From Actinoplanes subtropicus (GTDB taxonomy: Bacteria > Actinomycetota > Actinomycetes > Mycobacteriales > Micromonosporaceae): a DNA stretch of 64,000 bases. The translations under genes were made by a program, and so were the position numbers. Where the stretch lies: contig NZ_JOJL01000002.1 in NCBI RefSeq assembly GCF_000721705.1, forward strand, positions 62,001 through 126,000. The letters are read 5' to 3'. The notes under the pieces are model-generated. The model was not told the origin of the DNA. It ran no database searches and saw only the letters and a list, made by a program, of their open reading frames with translations. This document shows positions 51,994 through 60,417 of this stretch, piece by piece (the first letter of the stretch is position 1; the number at the start of each line of letters is the position of its first letter).

Positions 51994-52817
51994 GGCGGCA
52001 CGGCAGCCCGGTCCGGGCGCTGATGGCGACCTTCGTCGCCGCGATCTTCTTCCTTCCGCTGTACGTGGCGCTGGCCAACGTCTTCAAGCGCGGCGACCTG
52101 ATCACCAAGGAGCCGGCGGCGTTCCCCTGGCCGCCCACCCTGCACAACATCATCGCGGTGCTGACCCGGCCGGACCGGCTGTACTGGGTGAGCCTCACCA
52201 ACAGCGTGGTGGTCACCGGCCTGTCGATCGTGGTGCTGACCGTGCTGTCGGCGATGCTCGGCCACTACCTGGCCCGCTCCCACGGCCGGTGGGTGCAGAT
52301 CGTCACCCTGCTGCTGCTCTGCGGCCTGATGATCCCGGCGCAGGCGATCCTCATGCCGGTGGTCCGGGTGCTGCAGGCGACCGGGTTGATGACCACGTTG
52401 CAGGGGCTGATCCTGTTCAACGTCGGCTACTACATCCCGTTCGGGGTGTTCGTGTTCACCGGGTTCATCCGCTCGGTGCCGGTGGAGCTCGAGGAGTCGG
52501 CCGCGATGGACGGCGCCAACCGGTTCCAGATCTTCTGGCGGATCGTCTTCCCGCTGCTGCGGCCGGCGACCGCGAGCGTGCTGATCTTCCTCGGGGTGTG
52601 GATCTGGAACGACTTCCTCGATCCGCTGGTCATCCTCGGCCCGGGCCAGGGCACCACGGTGACGACCGGCATCTACCGGTCCATCGGCCAGTACCAGGCC
52701 GACTTCGGCAGTGTGTTCGCCCTGATGTTCCTCGCCACGCTGCCCGTCCTGATCTTCTTCCTGCTGCTGCAGAAGCAGTTCGTCAAGGGACTCACGGGCG
52801 GCGCGTCGAAGGGCTGA
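51990..52817 (+). CDS. Sugar ABC transporter permease 2 (MalG-like)
   Basis: A 275-residue permease from GTG 51990, overlapping the stop of permease 1. Six helices begin LMATFVAAIFFLPLYVAL. The EAA loop is VELEESAAMDGANRFQIFWRIVFPLL. Last importer gene. As usual in actinomycetes the operon has no ATPase; shared MsiK/UgpC-type ATPases normally serve such permeases, and a broken copy of one lies 560 bases downstream. Confidence 0.93.
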   Translation: MRRHGSPVRALMATFVAAIFFLPLYVALANVFKRGDLITKEPAAFPWPPTLHNIIAVLTRPDRLYWVSLTNSVVVTGLSIVVLTVLSAMLGHYLARSHGRWVQIVTLLLLCGLMIPAQAILMPVVRVLQATGLMTTLQGLILFNVGYYIPFGVFVFTGFIRSVPVELEESAAMDGANRFQIFWRIVFPLLRPATASVLIFLGVWIWNDFLDPLVILGPGQGTTVTTGIYRSIGQYQADFGSVFALMFLATLPVLIFFLLLQKQFVKGLTGGASKG

Positions 52818-52886
52818 CCGGAGACTTGAGGAGAGCGGCGACGGCGGCGCGGCCGCACGGCGGTCATACCGGCGCTGCCGGGAGGG

Positions 52887-53357
52887 TCAGCCCTCCGTGC
52901 GGTCCAGCTGCTCCAGGATGCGGCCGGAGATGCGGCCCAGGGTGGCGAGATCCTCCGGGCCGAGGGCGTCGATCACCAGATTGCGGATCGTACGCACGTG
53001 GTGCGGCGCCGCGGTCCGGATGGCGTCGTGCCCGGCCGGGGTGAGGCAGACGTACGCGGCGCGCCCGTCCTCGGAGCACTCCTCGCGGCAGACCAGGCCA
53101 CGTTTGATCATGCGGGCGATCTGGTGGGAGAGGCGGCTCTGCTCCCAGTCGATGGCCTTGGCGAGATCCTGGAACCGCAGCTTGCTCTCCGGCACGTCGG
53201 TGAGGGCGACCAGGATCTCGAAATCGGCGCCGGACAGCTTGGCGTGCGCCTGCAGGTCGCGGATGACCGTGGCGGTGAGTCGCTGGTGCATGCGGATGAA
53301 GCTCCGCCAGGCCCGCTGCTCGTCGGAGGTCAGCCAGTGTGGTGTCTGCTCGCTCAT
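52887..53357 (-). CDS. MarR-family transcriptional regulator
   Basis: A 156-residue winged-helix protein (MSEQTPHWLTSDEQRAWRSF). The DNA-binding part is FQDLAKAIDWEQSRLSHQIARMIKRGLVCRE followed by the wing ECSEDGRAAYVCLTPAG. MarR dimers usually repress nearby genes until they bind a small aromatic or oxidised ligand. It lies 23 bases downstream of the deleted ATPase gene on the same strand, and its natural target is not clear. Confidence 0.9.
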   Translation of the reverse strand: MSEQTPHWLTSDEQRAWRSFIRMHQRLTATVIRDLQAHAKLSGADFEILVALTDVPESKLRFQDLAKAIDWEQSRLSHQIARMIKRGLVCREECSEDGRAAYVCLTPAGHDAIRTAAPHHVRTIRNLVIDALGPEDLATLGRISGRILEQLDRTEG

Positions 53358-53380
53358 ACAGTCTCAGCGTACGGGGGCCG

Positions 53381-53899
53381 TCACAGCCGCTCGCCGGTGG
53401 TGGCTTGGAAGGCGTGGTGCGCGCCGACCCGCGGCCGCAGGTGGACGATCTCGCCGAGCCGGGGCGCCCGGCGGGACTCGGCGCGTACCACGAAGCGCTC
53501 GTCGTGGCCCTCGAGGGCAACGGTCCCGTAGACGTACGCGTCGGACCCGAGCTCCTCGATCAGGTCGACCCGGACCGGCATGCCGCCATCCGCCTCGCCG
53601 ACGATCTCGGTGTCCTCGGGCCGGAAGCCGATCTGGACGTGCTCCGTTCCGTCGGCCCGGGCGGCGGCGACCTGTTCGCGGGTCAGCGGCACCAGCATGC
53701 CGGCGAACTGGCCGCCCTCGTCGGTCAGCGGCACGGTCTTGATGTTCCTGGCGGGCGAGCCGATGAAGCCGGCGACGAAGACGTTGACCGGCTCGTCGTA
53801 CAGCTTCCGGGGAGTGTCGACCTGCTGGAGGACGCCGCCGTCCAGGACCGCCACGCGGTGGCCCATGCGTGTCGCCTTGTCGTAGCTCACCGTCGCCAT
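53381..53899 (-). pseudogene. MsiK/UgpC-type sugar ABC ATPase with in-frame deletion of the ATPase core
   Basis: The frame from ATG 53899 begins MATVSYDKATR, the invariant N-terminus of actinobacterial UgpC/MsiK ATPases, then jumps directly to MGHRVAVLDGGVLQQVDTP, which in intact proteins lies about 200 residues later, after the switch His. Walker A, signature and Walker B are all missing. The regulatory OB-fold tail (IGSPARNIKTVPL, IGFRPEDTEIV, EELGSDAYVYG) is complete to the normal C-terminus. So this 172-residue product cannot hydrolyse ATP. It may be an inert relic, or the intact regulatory domain may still bind permeases or enzyme partners. Confidence 0.8.
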
Positions 53900-53917
53900 G
53901 ATCGTGGCCCCTTCGGT

Positions 53918-53954
53918 CCGGACATCAAACCTGTATGACACATCATATGTCCGG
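53918..53954. promoter_or_regulatory. Spaced inverted repeat upstream of the ATPase remnant
   Basis: CCGGACAT and ATGTCCGG, perfect 8-base arms 21 bases apart, with ACATCATATGT overlapping the right arm. Located 19-55 bases before the remnant start; probably its old promoter or operator. Confidence 0.4.
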
Positions 53955-54030
53955 TATGCCGAGGGGGTGACGGAGCAACGGTGTTCTGTCGATCACGTGG
54001 TCAGGTGCCGATGAAGCCGTCCATGATCGC

Positions 54031-55362
54031 CTACGTTTCGAAGGCGCCGAGGTCGGGTGCGCGGCCGTGGTACGGCAGGCCGACATCGGTGCCCTTGTCG
54101 ATCAGGCTGCTGCCGGTCGCGAGATGCAGCGAGGGCAGCACGGGCAGGCTTCCGTCGGCCGGCCGGGGCGCGTCCCAGCCGGTGGTCGACACGCTCTGGA
54201 ACTGCGAGTCGGACATCGTCACGCCCAGGTTCCACGAGTTGGACGAGGCATTCGTCCCGCCGATGTTCGACGTGAGGGTTCCGCCGTACGCGATGTTGTT
54301 GCGCAGGTTGCCGATCCCAATGGCGGTGCCGTCCGAACCGACGCCCAGCATGTTGTAGTCGGGGTGGTTCTGGTAGCTGGTGTTGTCGAAGTAGTCGTTG
54401 GCCAGCGGGTGGTGGTTGGCGTAGAAACCGGCCGCCCGGTTGTTGAACGCCACCGAGAACCGGATGGTGTGCTTGGCGCCGTTCGAGACGTAGCCGCCGC
54501 CGTACCCGCCCATTTTGAAGCCGTTCCCGTTGCCGGCGGCCGTGTTCGTCCCCGGAACGTAGCCGTTGTGCCACGTCCACGAGTTCTCGATGAGCACCGA
54601 TGAGAAGGCGTTGATCAGGTCGAAGCCGTCGTCCGAGTTGTTCCAGGCTCGATCGCCCCGGAACACGTTCCCCGGGTGACCGGCCGCGATGTGCGCGCCG
54701 AAGCCGTCGGCGCTCTCGCCGGCCCCGTTCGAGGTGAGCGGATCGTAGTTGTCGTGCGAGTCGGAGTTCAGCACCAGGTTGCCGCCGCCGTTCTGGATGA
54801 ACAGGCCGGGCCCCATGTTGTGGTGGGCGTTGAGCTGTTCGAACGTGTTGTCGCTGCCGGTCACCCAGATACCCCACGACTCGTGGTTCAGGTTGTTGTT
54901 CTGCCGTACGCCGGTGACCTCCAACCCCTTCAGGTGCAGGTGGCTCCCGGTCACGTCGAACCCCTTGATCCGGCAGTTGACCCCGGTCATTCCGGAGAAG
55001 TCGAACACCGGCCGCTCGCCCGGGTAGGCCCAGTAGCGGATCGGGTTGCCGGAGCTGCCGCTCTTGTTGAGCGTGATCGCGTCGACCTGCGCGGTCTGGC
55101 TGGCGCAACTCTTGGTGGCGCGGGTGAAGGCATAGCTGCCGCCGCGGACGTACACGGTGTCGCCGGCCTGCGCGACGGACTGCGCATGGGCGATCGAAGC
55201 CCAGGGCGCGGCCAACGTCCCGGCCGCGCCGTCGTTGCCGTTCGGCGCGACGTAATAGACCCCTCCGGCGGCCGCGTCGCTCGTGCCGGCGGTGACGGCC
55301 ACGGTCGCGGCGGTGCTCGCGAGCACCGCCGCGATCAGCAGGGCCCGGGTGCTGCGCTTCAT
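54031..55362 (-). CDS. Secreted PL9-type pectate/rhamnogalacturonan lyase
   Basis: A 443-residue protein: signal peptide (ALLIAAVLASTAATVAVTAG), then a right-handed parallel beta-helix. It opens YYVAPNGNDGAAGTLAAPWASI, a hallmark of PL9/PL1-related secreted lyases. The core ADGFGAHIAAGHPGNVFRG and RAWNNSDDGFDLIN matches the PL9 calcium-site region, with paired Asp. PL9 enzymes cleave polygalacturonate or rhamnogalacturonan by Ca-dependent beta-elimination. Second gene after the acetylesterase, with a 14-base gap, so the pair would deacetylate and cut the same backbone. A truncated homologue of its N-terminus lies at 61455. Confidence 0.87.
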   Translation of the reverse strand: MKRSTRALLIAAVLASTAATVAVTAGTSDAAAGGVYYVAPNGNDGAAGTLAAPWASIAHAQSVAQAGDTVYVRGGSYAFTRATKSCASQTAQVDAITLNKSGSSGNPIRYWAYPGERPVFDFSGMTGVNCRIKGFDVTGSHLHLKGLEVTGVRQNNNLNHESWGIWVTGSDNTFEQLNAHHNMGPGLFIQNGGGNLVLNSDSHDNYDPLTSNGAGESADGFGAHIAAGHPGNVFRGDRAWNNSDDGFDLINAFSSVLIENSWTWHNGYVPGTNTAAGNGNGFKMGGYGGGYVSNGAKHTIRFSVAFNNRAAGFYANHHPLANDYFDNTSYQNHPDYNMLGVGSDGTAIGIGNLRNNIAYGGTLTSNIGGTNASSNSWNLGVTMSDSQFQSVSTTGWDAPRPADGSLPVLPSLHLATGSSLIDKGTDVGLPYHGRAPDLGAFET

Positions 55363-55376
55363 CGTCGACTCCACTC

Positions 55377-56474
55377 TCACCGCAGGTAATCCGTCAGGGG
55401 CAGGGTCCGCTCGCGGATGCCCTGGACGACCAGGCCGGCGATCCGCCCGGCGCCGTACTCCGAGAAATGCGTGTCGTCCTTGACGCCGTCCACCGCCGCG
55501 CGCAGGTAGAGCTGCGCGGAGGCGGTCGGGCCCAGGGATTCGACCAGCGCCTGGCTCTTGGCGGTCAGGTCGATCACCGGCACCTTCAGCGACGACCCCA
55601 CGCCGCGCATCTCGGCCGGCAGGTCGACACCGACGCCGTTGACGTGCAGCGCGGTGGGGGTCAGCCTGCCGCCGCTGAACAGGTGCCGCACCGGCGGCGT
55701 GACCAGCACCGGGATGCCGCCCTTGGCCCGCACCTGGTTGACCATCGAAGTGAGGTTGCTCCGGTAGGCGGCCGCCGTGGTGGTCTTGTCGTTGTGCCCG
55801 AACTGGATGAAGACGAGGTCGTTGTTCCTGACCAGGGCGATCATCGTGGGGAACAGCGCCCTGGTGTTCAGGAAGCTGCCCGAGCTCTCCCCGGAGTCGG
55901 CGTAGTTGGCGATGACGGCGCCGGCCGCCACGTGGGTCGGCAAAATCTGACCCCAGCCGGTGTACGGGGCGGCCGGCTGGTCGCACACCGTGGAGTCGCC
56001 GGCCAGGTAGACGACCAGCGGCTTGCTCGCCGGCTGGACCGTGAGGCCGGACAGTTGCGGAGCCGATCCGGCGAACATCACGTCCAGGCCCGGGGTCCCG
56101 GTCCCGCCCTGGCCGGTCGGCTGGCCCTCCGGCTGCCGGACGTTGACGGTGAAGACGTACGGCGTGATCGTGCCGGCCGTGGTCGAGGTCGCCGGCAGGA
56201 TCCGGCGGCGCGCCTCGACCGACATCGACGTGTTGCCGGCCGAGGCGCGGTCGCCGATCCAGGCCGTCACGGTGTAGTTGCCGGGGGAGACCGCGAAGTG
56301 GCAGGTGATGGGCGAGGTGCCGGTGCACTGCGACGGCCGGCCCGGCGGCGAGGGGGCCGGGGCGGCGACGGTCGTGGCCGCACCGGCCGCGGCGGCGGTC
56401 ACGGCCAGCGCCGTACCGATCAGGGCGGCACCCGCGCCGAGTACCGCGATCGACCTGGTGCGCAGCTCCGGCAT
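55377..56474 (-). CDS. Rhamnogalacturonan acetylesterase-like SGNH hydrolase
   Basis: A 365-residue secreted esterase. Start ATG 56474 has GGAGCT upstream. The signal peptide runs to about residue 33. An N-terminal beta-sandwich (about 45-145, FAVSPGNYTVTAWIGD) resembles the small domain of plant-type and bacterial RGAEs. The catalytic domain follows with block I LAGDSTVCD (Ser161), block III GHND (226-229) and block V DDTHFSEYGA (Asp333, His336). It removes acetyl groups from galacturonate in rhamnogalacturonan I. Upstream lies a CebR-like operator at 56558. The reading frame is open into the preceding truncated luciferase-like gene, so readthrough fusion is possible but a separate start is far more likely. 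Confidence 0.9.
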   Translation of the reverse strand: MPELRTRSIAVLGAGAALIGTALAVTAAAAGAATTVAAPAPSPPGRPSQCTGTSPITCHFAVSPGNYTVTAWIGDRASAGNTSMSVEARRRILPATSTTAGTITPYVFTVNVRQPEGQPTGQGGTGTPGLDVMFAGSAPQLSGLTVQPASKPLVVYLAGDSTVCDQPAAPYTGWGQILPTHVAAGAVIANYADSGESSGSFLNTRALFPTMIALVRNNDLVFIQFGHNDKTTTAAAYRSNLTSMVNQVRAKGGIPVLVTPPVRHLFSGGRLTPTALHVNGVGVDLPAEMRGVGSSLKVPVIDLTAKSQALVESLGPTASAQLYLRAAVDGVKDDTHFSEYGAGRIAGLVVQGIRERTLPLTDYLR

Positions 56475-56557
56475 CGTAGCTCCTCGATTCCGCCGACGGC
56501 TGGTTGAAAGGCCCGAGGAAGGCGGTTTCCCGTGGGGCATCGACGGCCATAATTCCA

Positions 56558-56571
56558 TGGGAGCGCTCCCG
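56558..56571. promoter_or_regulatory. CebR-like LacI-family operator
   Basis: TGGGAGCGCTCCCG differs by one base from the 14-base CebR-type box TGGGAGCGCTCCCA known in streptomycetes. It lies 84 bases upstream of the acetylesterase ATG. A LacI-family regulator of plant-polysaccharide use probably controls the acetylesterase-PL9 pair; none of that type is adjacent. Confidence 0.65.
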
Positions 56572-56618
56572 AGTAAACCCGGAAGCTGGCCGCGCGCTAA
56601 GCCCCTGCTCAGAAGCGT

Positions 56619-56680
56619 TTCCCGTAACTCCGGCAGACTTTCAGCGCGCTGGCGAGCCATCCAGCCGTGGGTTACGGGAA
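56619..56680. repeat. Inverted repeat at the 3' end of the truncated luciferase-like gene
   Basis: TTCCCGTAAC (56619-56628) and GTTACGGGAA (56671-56680), perfect 10-base arms 42 bases apart. The right arm is about 20 bases from where similarity of the luciferase-like gene to its paralogue ends. It could be a long-loop hairpin or the edge of a rearrangement. Confidence 0.5.
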
Positions 56681-56696
56681 GGACCTCTGGCGACGG

Positions 56697-57503
56697 GATG
56701 AAGCCGCTGACGCCGTACTCCAGCGTGAGGCCCGCGAGGTCCTCGGCCCACTGCTCGGGCGGCCCGTCGAGGAAGGCCCGGCCGGTCGTGGCGAACCGGC
56801 CGCCGACGTTGAGGAGCCGGCGGATCTGACCCGGCGTGCGGCCGGCGGCCACGGCGGCGTCGTCGAGGTGTTTGTTGAGCTCGGTGAGGTCGGCGGGCCC
56901 GCCGGGCAGGTAGCCCAGCGACGGCAGCCAGCCGTCCGCCGCGCGGCCGATCAGGCGCAGCATCCGAGGCTTGTACGCACCGACCCAGATGCCCACGTCG
57001 TGCGCCGGAGCGGGGCCGCGCTTGGCGCCGTGCACCCGGTAGTGCCGGCCGTCGACCCGCACCGGGCCGGCCCGGTCGGCGGCCCAGAGCTCGCGGATGA
57101 CGGTGATCGCCTCGTCGAGCGCCTCGACCGACTGACCCGGGGTCAGCCGGCGCCCGCCCATCGCCTCGATGGCGTCCCAGAAGCCGCCCGCCCCGATGCC
57201 GAGCTCGAACCGGCCGCCGCTGAGCAGGTCGAGGCTGGCGGCGGCGCGGGCGAGCACGGCCGGCTGCCGCAGCGGCAGGTTGAGCACGTTGCCGCTGAGC
57301 CGGATCCGGCTGGTCCGGGCGGCCGCGTACGACAGCAACGTCCACGTGTCGAGGAACCGCGACTGGTACGGGTGGTCCTGGAAGGTCACCAGGTCGAGCC
57401 CGGCCCGATCGGCGGCCACCGCGAGGTCGACCGCGTGCGTGGCGGGCTGGTTGGTGGGCGTGACGAACGTACCGAAGAGCAGGTCGTGGCCGTAGTCGCT
57501 CAT
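56697..57503 (-). pseudogene. LLM-class flavin-dependent oxidoreductase, C-terminally truncated
   Basis: From ATG 57503 (MSDYGHDLLFGTFVTP) the frame encodes 269 residues clearly of the F420/FMN luciferase-like family: VTFQDHPYQSRFLDTWTLL, SGGRFELGIGAGGFWDAI, RGPAPAHDVGIWVGAYKPRML and ADGWLPSLGYLP. Similarity to the paralogous domain at 57500-59710 stops at GVSGFI, about 33 residues short of the normal end, and no stop codon follows. The frame runs on through the acetylesterase gene to 55377. The start overlaps the preceding gene stop (ATGA). The enzyme may still fold, as the loss is a terminal helix, but it lacks its own stop. Confidence 0.75.
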
Positions 57504-59710
57504 GATGCCTCCGCACCCTCGTACGGGCGGATGTTGAAGTTGTCCTGGAAGACGTTGCCGGGGTCGTAGCGGGTCTTGAGCTCGCGCAGCCTTCGTAGCG
57601 TGCGCGGCGGGAACGCGTCGGCGATCCGCTCGGGCCGCAGGTCGGTCTCGAAGCTCAGGTAGAGGCCGTCGAAGTGCTCGGCCATCTCGTCCCACAGCCG
57701 GTCGAGGCGACGGCGGTCGGCGCCCATCGCGATCACCGAGAAGCCGGCGTCCCGATGCGCGTACGCGGTGGCGTCCGGGTCCACGTCGGCGATCGCGCCG
57801 CCGACCGTGCGCAGTTGGAAGAAGCTCACGACGCCGCTGCGCAGCAGGCGTTCCGCCGCCGCCGCGAACGCCGGGGTGACCTCGCGGACGAACGCCGACC
57901 GGGTGACCGGCTCGCCGTGGCCGTGGTGCTCGGCGTCGCCGGCGAGACCCATCACCGCGGCGTACGGCACGATGACCACCTGCTGATCGGTCAGCTGCCC
58001 GATCCCGGCGAACGGCTGGAGCTGGGCGATCACCGTGTCCGGATCGGCGGCGTCGACCACCCCGTACACCTGGGCGAAGGCCGGCCGGCCGGGCCGCGGC
58101 GGGCCCATCACCAGGAAGGCCGTCGTGTCGCGCGGGGCGCTCTGGGCCGTCTCGCCGAACCGGCGCAGGAAATCGGCGACATCGTCGGCGGCGTACCCCA
58201 GCTGGGCCCAGCCGACCTCGCCGACCTCGTCCACCTCGAACTCGAACGAGGTGACGACGCCGAAGTTGGCGCCGGCGCCGCGCACGGCCCAGAAGAGATC
58301 CGGGTGGTGCTGCTCGTCGGCGCGGACGACCGTGCCGTCGGCCAGCACCATCTCGACCGCGCGCAGGTGGTCGATGGTCAGGCCGTGCTTGCGGCCGAGC
58401 AGGCCGATGCCGCCCGCGGTGGCCAGGCCGCCCACCCCGACGCCGCCGTAGTCGCCGGAGCTGAGCGCCCAGCCGTGCGGCTCCAGGGCCGCGGCAACCT
58501 TCTTCCACCGCGCGCCGGGACCCACCCGCACCCGGCGGGTGGTCTCGTCGAGCACCTCGACGCCGTCGAGCGCGCCCAGGTCGATGACGATGCCGCCGTC
58601 GTTGGTGGATCGCCCGCTGATGCCGTGGCCGCCGCTGCGTACGCCCATCGGCAGGCCGGGGTGGCGGCGGGCGTACGCGAGCGCGTCGGCGACCTCGGCC
58701 GCGCTCCGGGGGCGCAGCACGATGCCGGGCCGGCCGCCGCGCATGTAGTTGGAGCGGACCCCGGGGTACTCGATGTCGCCCGGCTCGACCGCCGTGCCCG
58801 CGAGCGACCGGGGCACGCTGTCGTAGTCGATGCCGTCGCGCCGCTCGGCGCGTACCGCCGAGCCGCGAATCGGCCCCGTCGGCAGGGGCGCCGGCAGCTC
58901 GCGGTCGACCGCCTCGCGCAGCGCCGGGGCCACCTCGCGGGCGAATCGCTCCAGCGTGGCGTCGTCGTCGACGGCGAGGATGAAGGTGCCGACGCCCTCC
59001 TCGACCACGAGCGGGAGCAGGTCGTCGACCCAGCGCGCGGGTGGCCCGTCGAGGAAGCCCGCCGGCCGGTCGGCGAACCGGCCGGAGATGGTGACCAGCC
59101 GCCGGATCTCCGCCGGATCGCGGCCGGCCTCGGCGGCCGCCTCGTCGATGATTTTGTGGCCGGCGCGGAACTCGCCCGGCGCCAGGCCGGAAAGGGTGGC
59201 CAGCCACCCGTCCGCCCGGCGGCCGATCAGCCGCAGCATGCGCCGGTCGCGGGCGCCCAGCCAGATCGGGATGTGGTGGCGCGGCCGGGGCCCCCGCTCG
59301 GCCCCGGCCAGCCGGTAGTGCTCACCCGCGTACCGCAACGGTCCTGGTCTGCCGGTGTCGAGCAGACCCCGGACGATGTCGACGGCCTCGGCGACCGCGC
59401 CGGGTGGGAGCCCGCCGGCTCCGAGCGCCAGGTCGAGCCGGCCCCCGCTGAGCAGGTCGAGGCTGGCGGCAGCGCGGGCGAGGACGGCCGGGTCGCGCAG
59501 TGGCAGGTCGAGCACGTCGGCGGCGAGGTGGATGCGCTCGGTCCGGGCGGCGGCCCAGGACAGCACGGTCCAGGTGTCGAGCGACCCCGGCCGGCCGGGG
59601 AAGGTCACCAGGTCGTAGCCGAGCTCCTCGCTGCGCCGGGCGAGGTCGGCCGCGCCGCTGCCGGCGGGCGTGACGAGCGTCCCGAAGTCGAGCGGATGAC
59701 CGTAGTTCAT
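57500..59710 (-). CDS. Fusion of an LLM flavin oxidoreductase and a BBE-type FAD-linked oxidase
   Basis: A 736-residue two-enzyme fusion without signal peptide. Residues 1-280 are an LLM domain (FGTLVTPAGSGAADLARR, SGGRLDLALGAGG, PIWLGARDRRMLRLIG, ADGWLATLSGLAPG). From about 320 a VAO/PCMH FAD-binding domain follows: GIVLRPRSAAEVADALAYA, the FAD loop VRSGGHGISGRSTNDGG, GDYGGVGVGGLATAGGIGLLGRKHG and RGAGANFGVVTSFEFEV. A C-terminal BBE motif (RYDPGNVFQDNFNIRP) closes it. The His in SGGHG is the usual covalent FAD site; a second Cys linkage is not evident. The LLM half would use F420 or FMN and the other half FAD with oxygen, so successive oxidoreductions of one compound are plausible. The MarR gene is divergent, 95 bases away. 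Confidence 0.87.
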   Translation of the reverse strand: MNYGHPLDFGTLVTPAGSGAADLARRSEELGYDLVTFPGRPGSLDTWTVLSWAAARTERIHLAADVLDLPLRDPAVLARAAASLDLLSGGRLDLALGAGGLPPGAVAEAVDIVRGLLDTGRPGPLRYAGEHYRLAGAERGPRPRHHIPIWLGARDRRMLRLIGRRADGWLATLSGLAPGEFRAGHKIIDEAAAEAGRDPAEIRRLVTISGRFADRPAGFLDGPPARWVDDLLPLVVEEGVGTFILAVDDDATLERFAREVAPALREAVDRELPAPLPTGPIRGSAVRAERRDGIDYDSVPRSLAGTAVEPGDIEYPGVRSNYMRGGRPGIVLRPRSAAEVADALAYARRHPGLPMGVRSGGHGISGRSTNDGGIVIDLGALDGVEVLDETTRRVRVGPGARWKKVAAALEPHGWALSSGDYGGVGVGGLATAGGIGLLGRKHGLTIDHLRAVEMVLADGTVVRADEQHHPDLFWAVRGAGANFGVVTSFEFEVDEVGEVGWAQLGYAADDVADFLRRFGETAQSAPRDTTAFLVMGPPRPGRPAFAQVYGVVDAADPDTVIAQLQPFAGIGQLTDQQVVIVPYAAVMGLAGDAEHHGHGEPVTRSAFVREVTPAFAAAAERLLRSGVVSFFQLRTVGGAIADVDPDATAYAHRDAGFSVIAMGADRRRLDRLWDEMAEHFDGLYLSFETDLRPERIADAFPPRTLRRLRELKTRYDPGNVFQDNFNIRPYEGAEAS

Positions 59711-59804
59711 CGAGAGCTCCTCCGCGCGGATATGCGTTGTGTGGCAGATCGTATGTCTCACAGACGATATCGGCAACCACGCTTTCGCCGGTATGATGAT
59801 GGTC

Positions 59805-60296
59805 ATGACGACGGCACGGCATGCCTACAACGGCGACCTCGGGTGGCATCTGGGCGTGCTGGGCGGCGCATATCAGGCTTCCGTCGTGGGCGTGCTCGGC
59901 GACTTCCCGCGCGGCCCGCGCGGCTACCAGACGCTGGCGGCCGTGGTGCACGACGACCGGTCCAGCCAGCTCGCGCTCGCCACCCACCTGGGCATCGACC
60001 GCACGGTGATGACGTACCTGATCGACGACCTGGTCCAGGCCGGCTTCGTGGAGCGGCAGCTCAATCCGGCGGACCGCCGCCAGCGCCGGATCGTGGCCAC
60101 CGCCCGGGGCGTCGCCGCCTACACCGAGCTCGAGCGGCGGGTGCGCGCGGCGGAGGACGCGCTGCTCGGGTCCCTCGACGAGGGCGAGCGCCGGGCGCTC
60201 CGGCTGCTGCTGCGCCGCGTCGCCTGCGACCTGCGCGACATCGAGCCCGCCATCGACCCCTGCGCCGCGGCCGAGCGGGCGGCCGGCCCGGCCTGA
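59805..60296 (+). CDS. MarR-family transcriptional regulator
   Basis: A 163-residue winged-helix protein starting at ATG 59805 (MTTARHAYNGDLGWHLG). Three ATGs just upstream in frame (59793, 59796, 59799) are alternatives. The HTH is SQLALATHLGIDRTVMTYLIDDLVQAGFVERQ, with wing PADRRQRRIVATARG. Divergent from the LLM-FAD fusion and truncated LLM genes, it is the probable repressor of that operon. The short gap contains ATCGTATGTCTCACAGACGAT, whose GTCT / AGAC core could be its operator. Confidence 0.88.
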   Translation: MTTARHAYNGDLGWHLGVLGGAYQASVVGVLGDFPRGPRGYQTLAAVVHDDRSSQLALATHLGIDRTVMTYLIDDLVQAGFVERQLNPADRRQRRIVATARGVAAYTELERRVRAAEDALLGSLDEGERRALRLLLRRVACDLRDIEPAIDPCAAAERAAGPA

Positions 60297-60317
60297 GCCG
60301 GCCGTCCCCTGCCGAGC

Positions 60318-60331
60318 CCAAACATGTTTGG
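60318..60331. promoter_or_regulatory. Perfect palindrome upstream of GH53 gene
   Basis: CCAAACATGTTTGG, a perfect 14-base palindrome immediately before a TTGACA -35-like hexamer at 60336, about 90 bases ahead of the GH53 ATG. Position against the promoter fits a repressor operator, probably LacI-type. Confidence 0.6.
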
Positions 60332-60417
60332 TGTATTGACAGCGCCAGGCTCGGGGCAGAGCGTGTTTCCTCAACAGTCATTCAAGCATTTCGATGTGAT
60401 GACGGAGGGAGCACCCC

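Noticed and set aside
53199..53885. Plus-strand frames opposite the MarR and ATPase-remnant genes
   Set aside because: Low-complexity composition mirroring the minus-strand genes, whose motifs are unmistakable.
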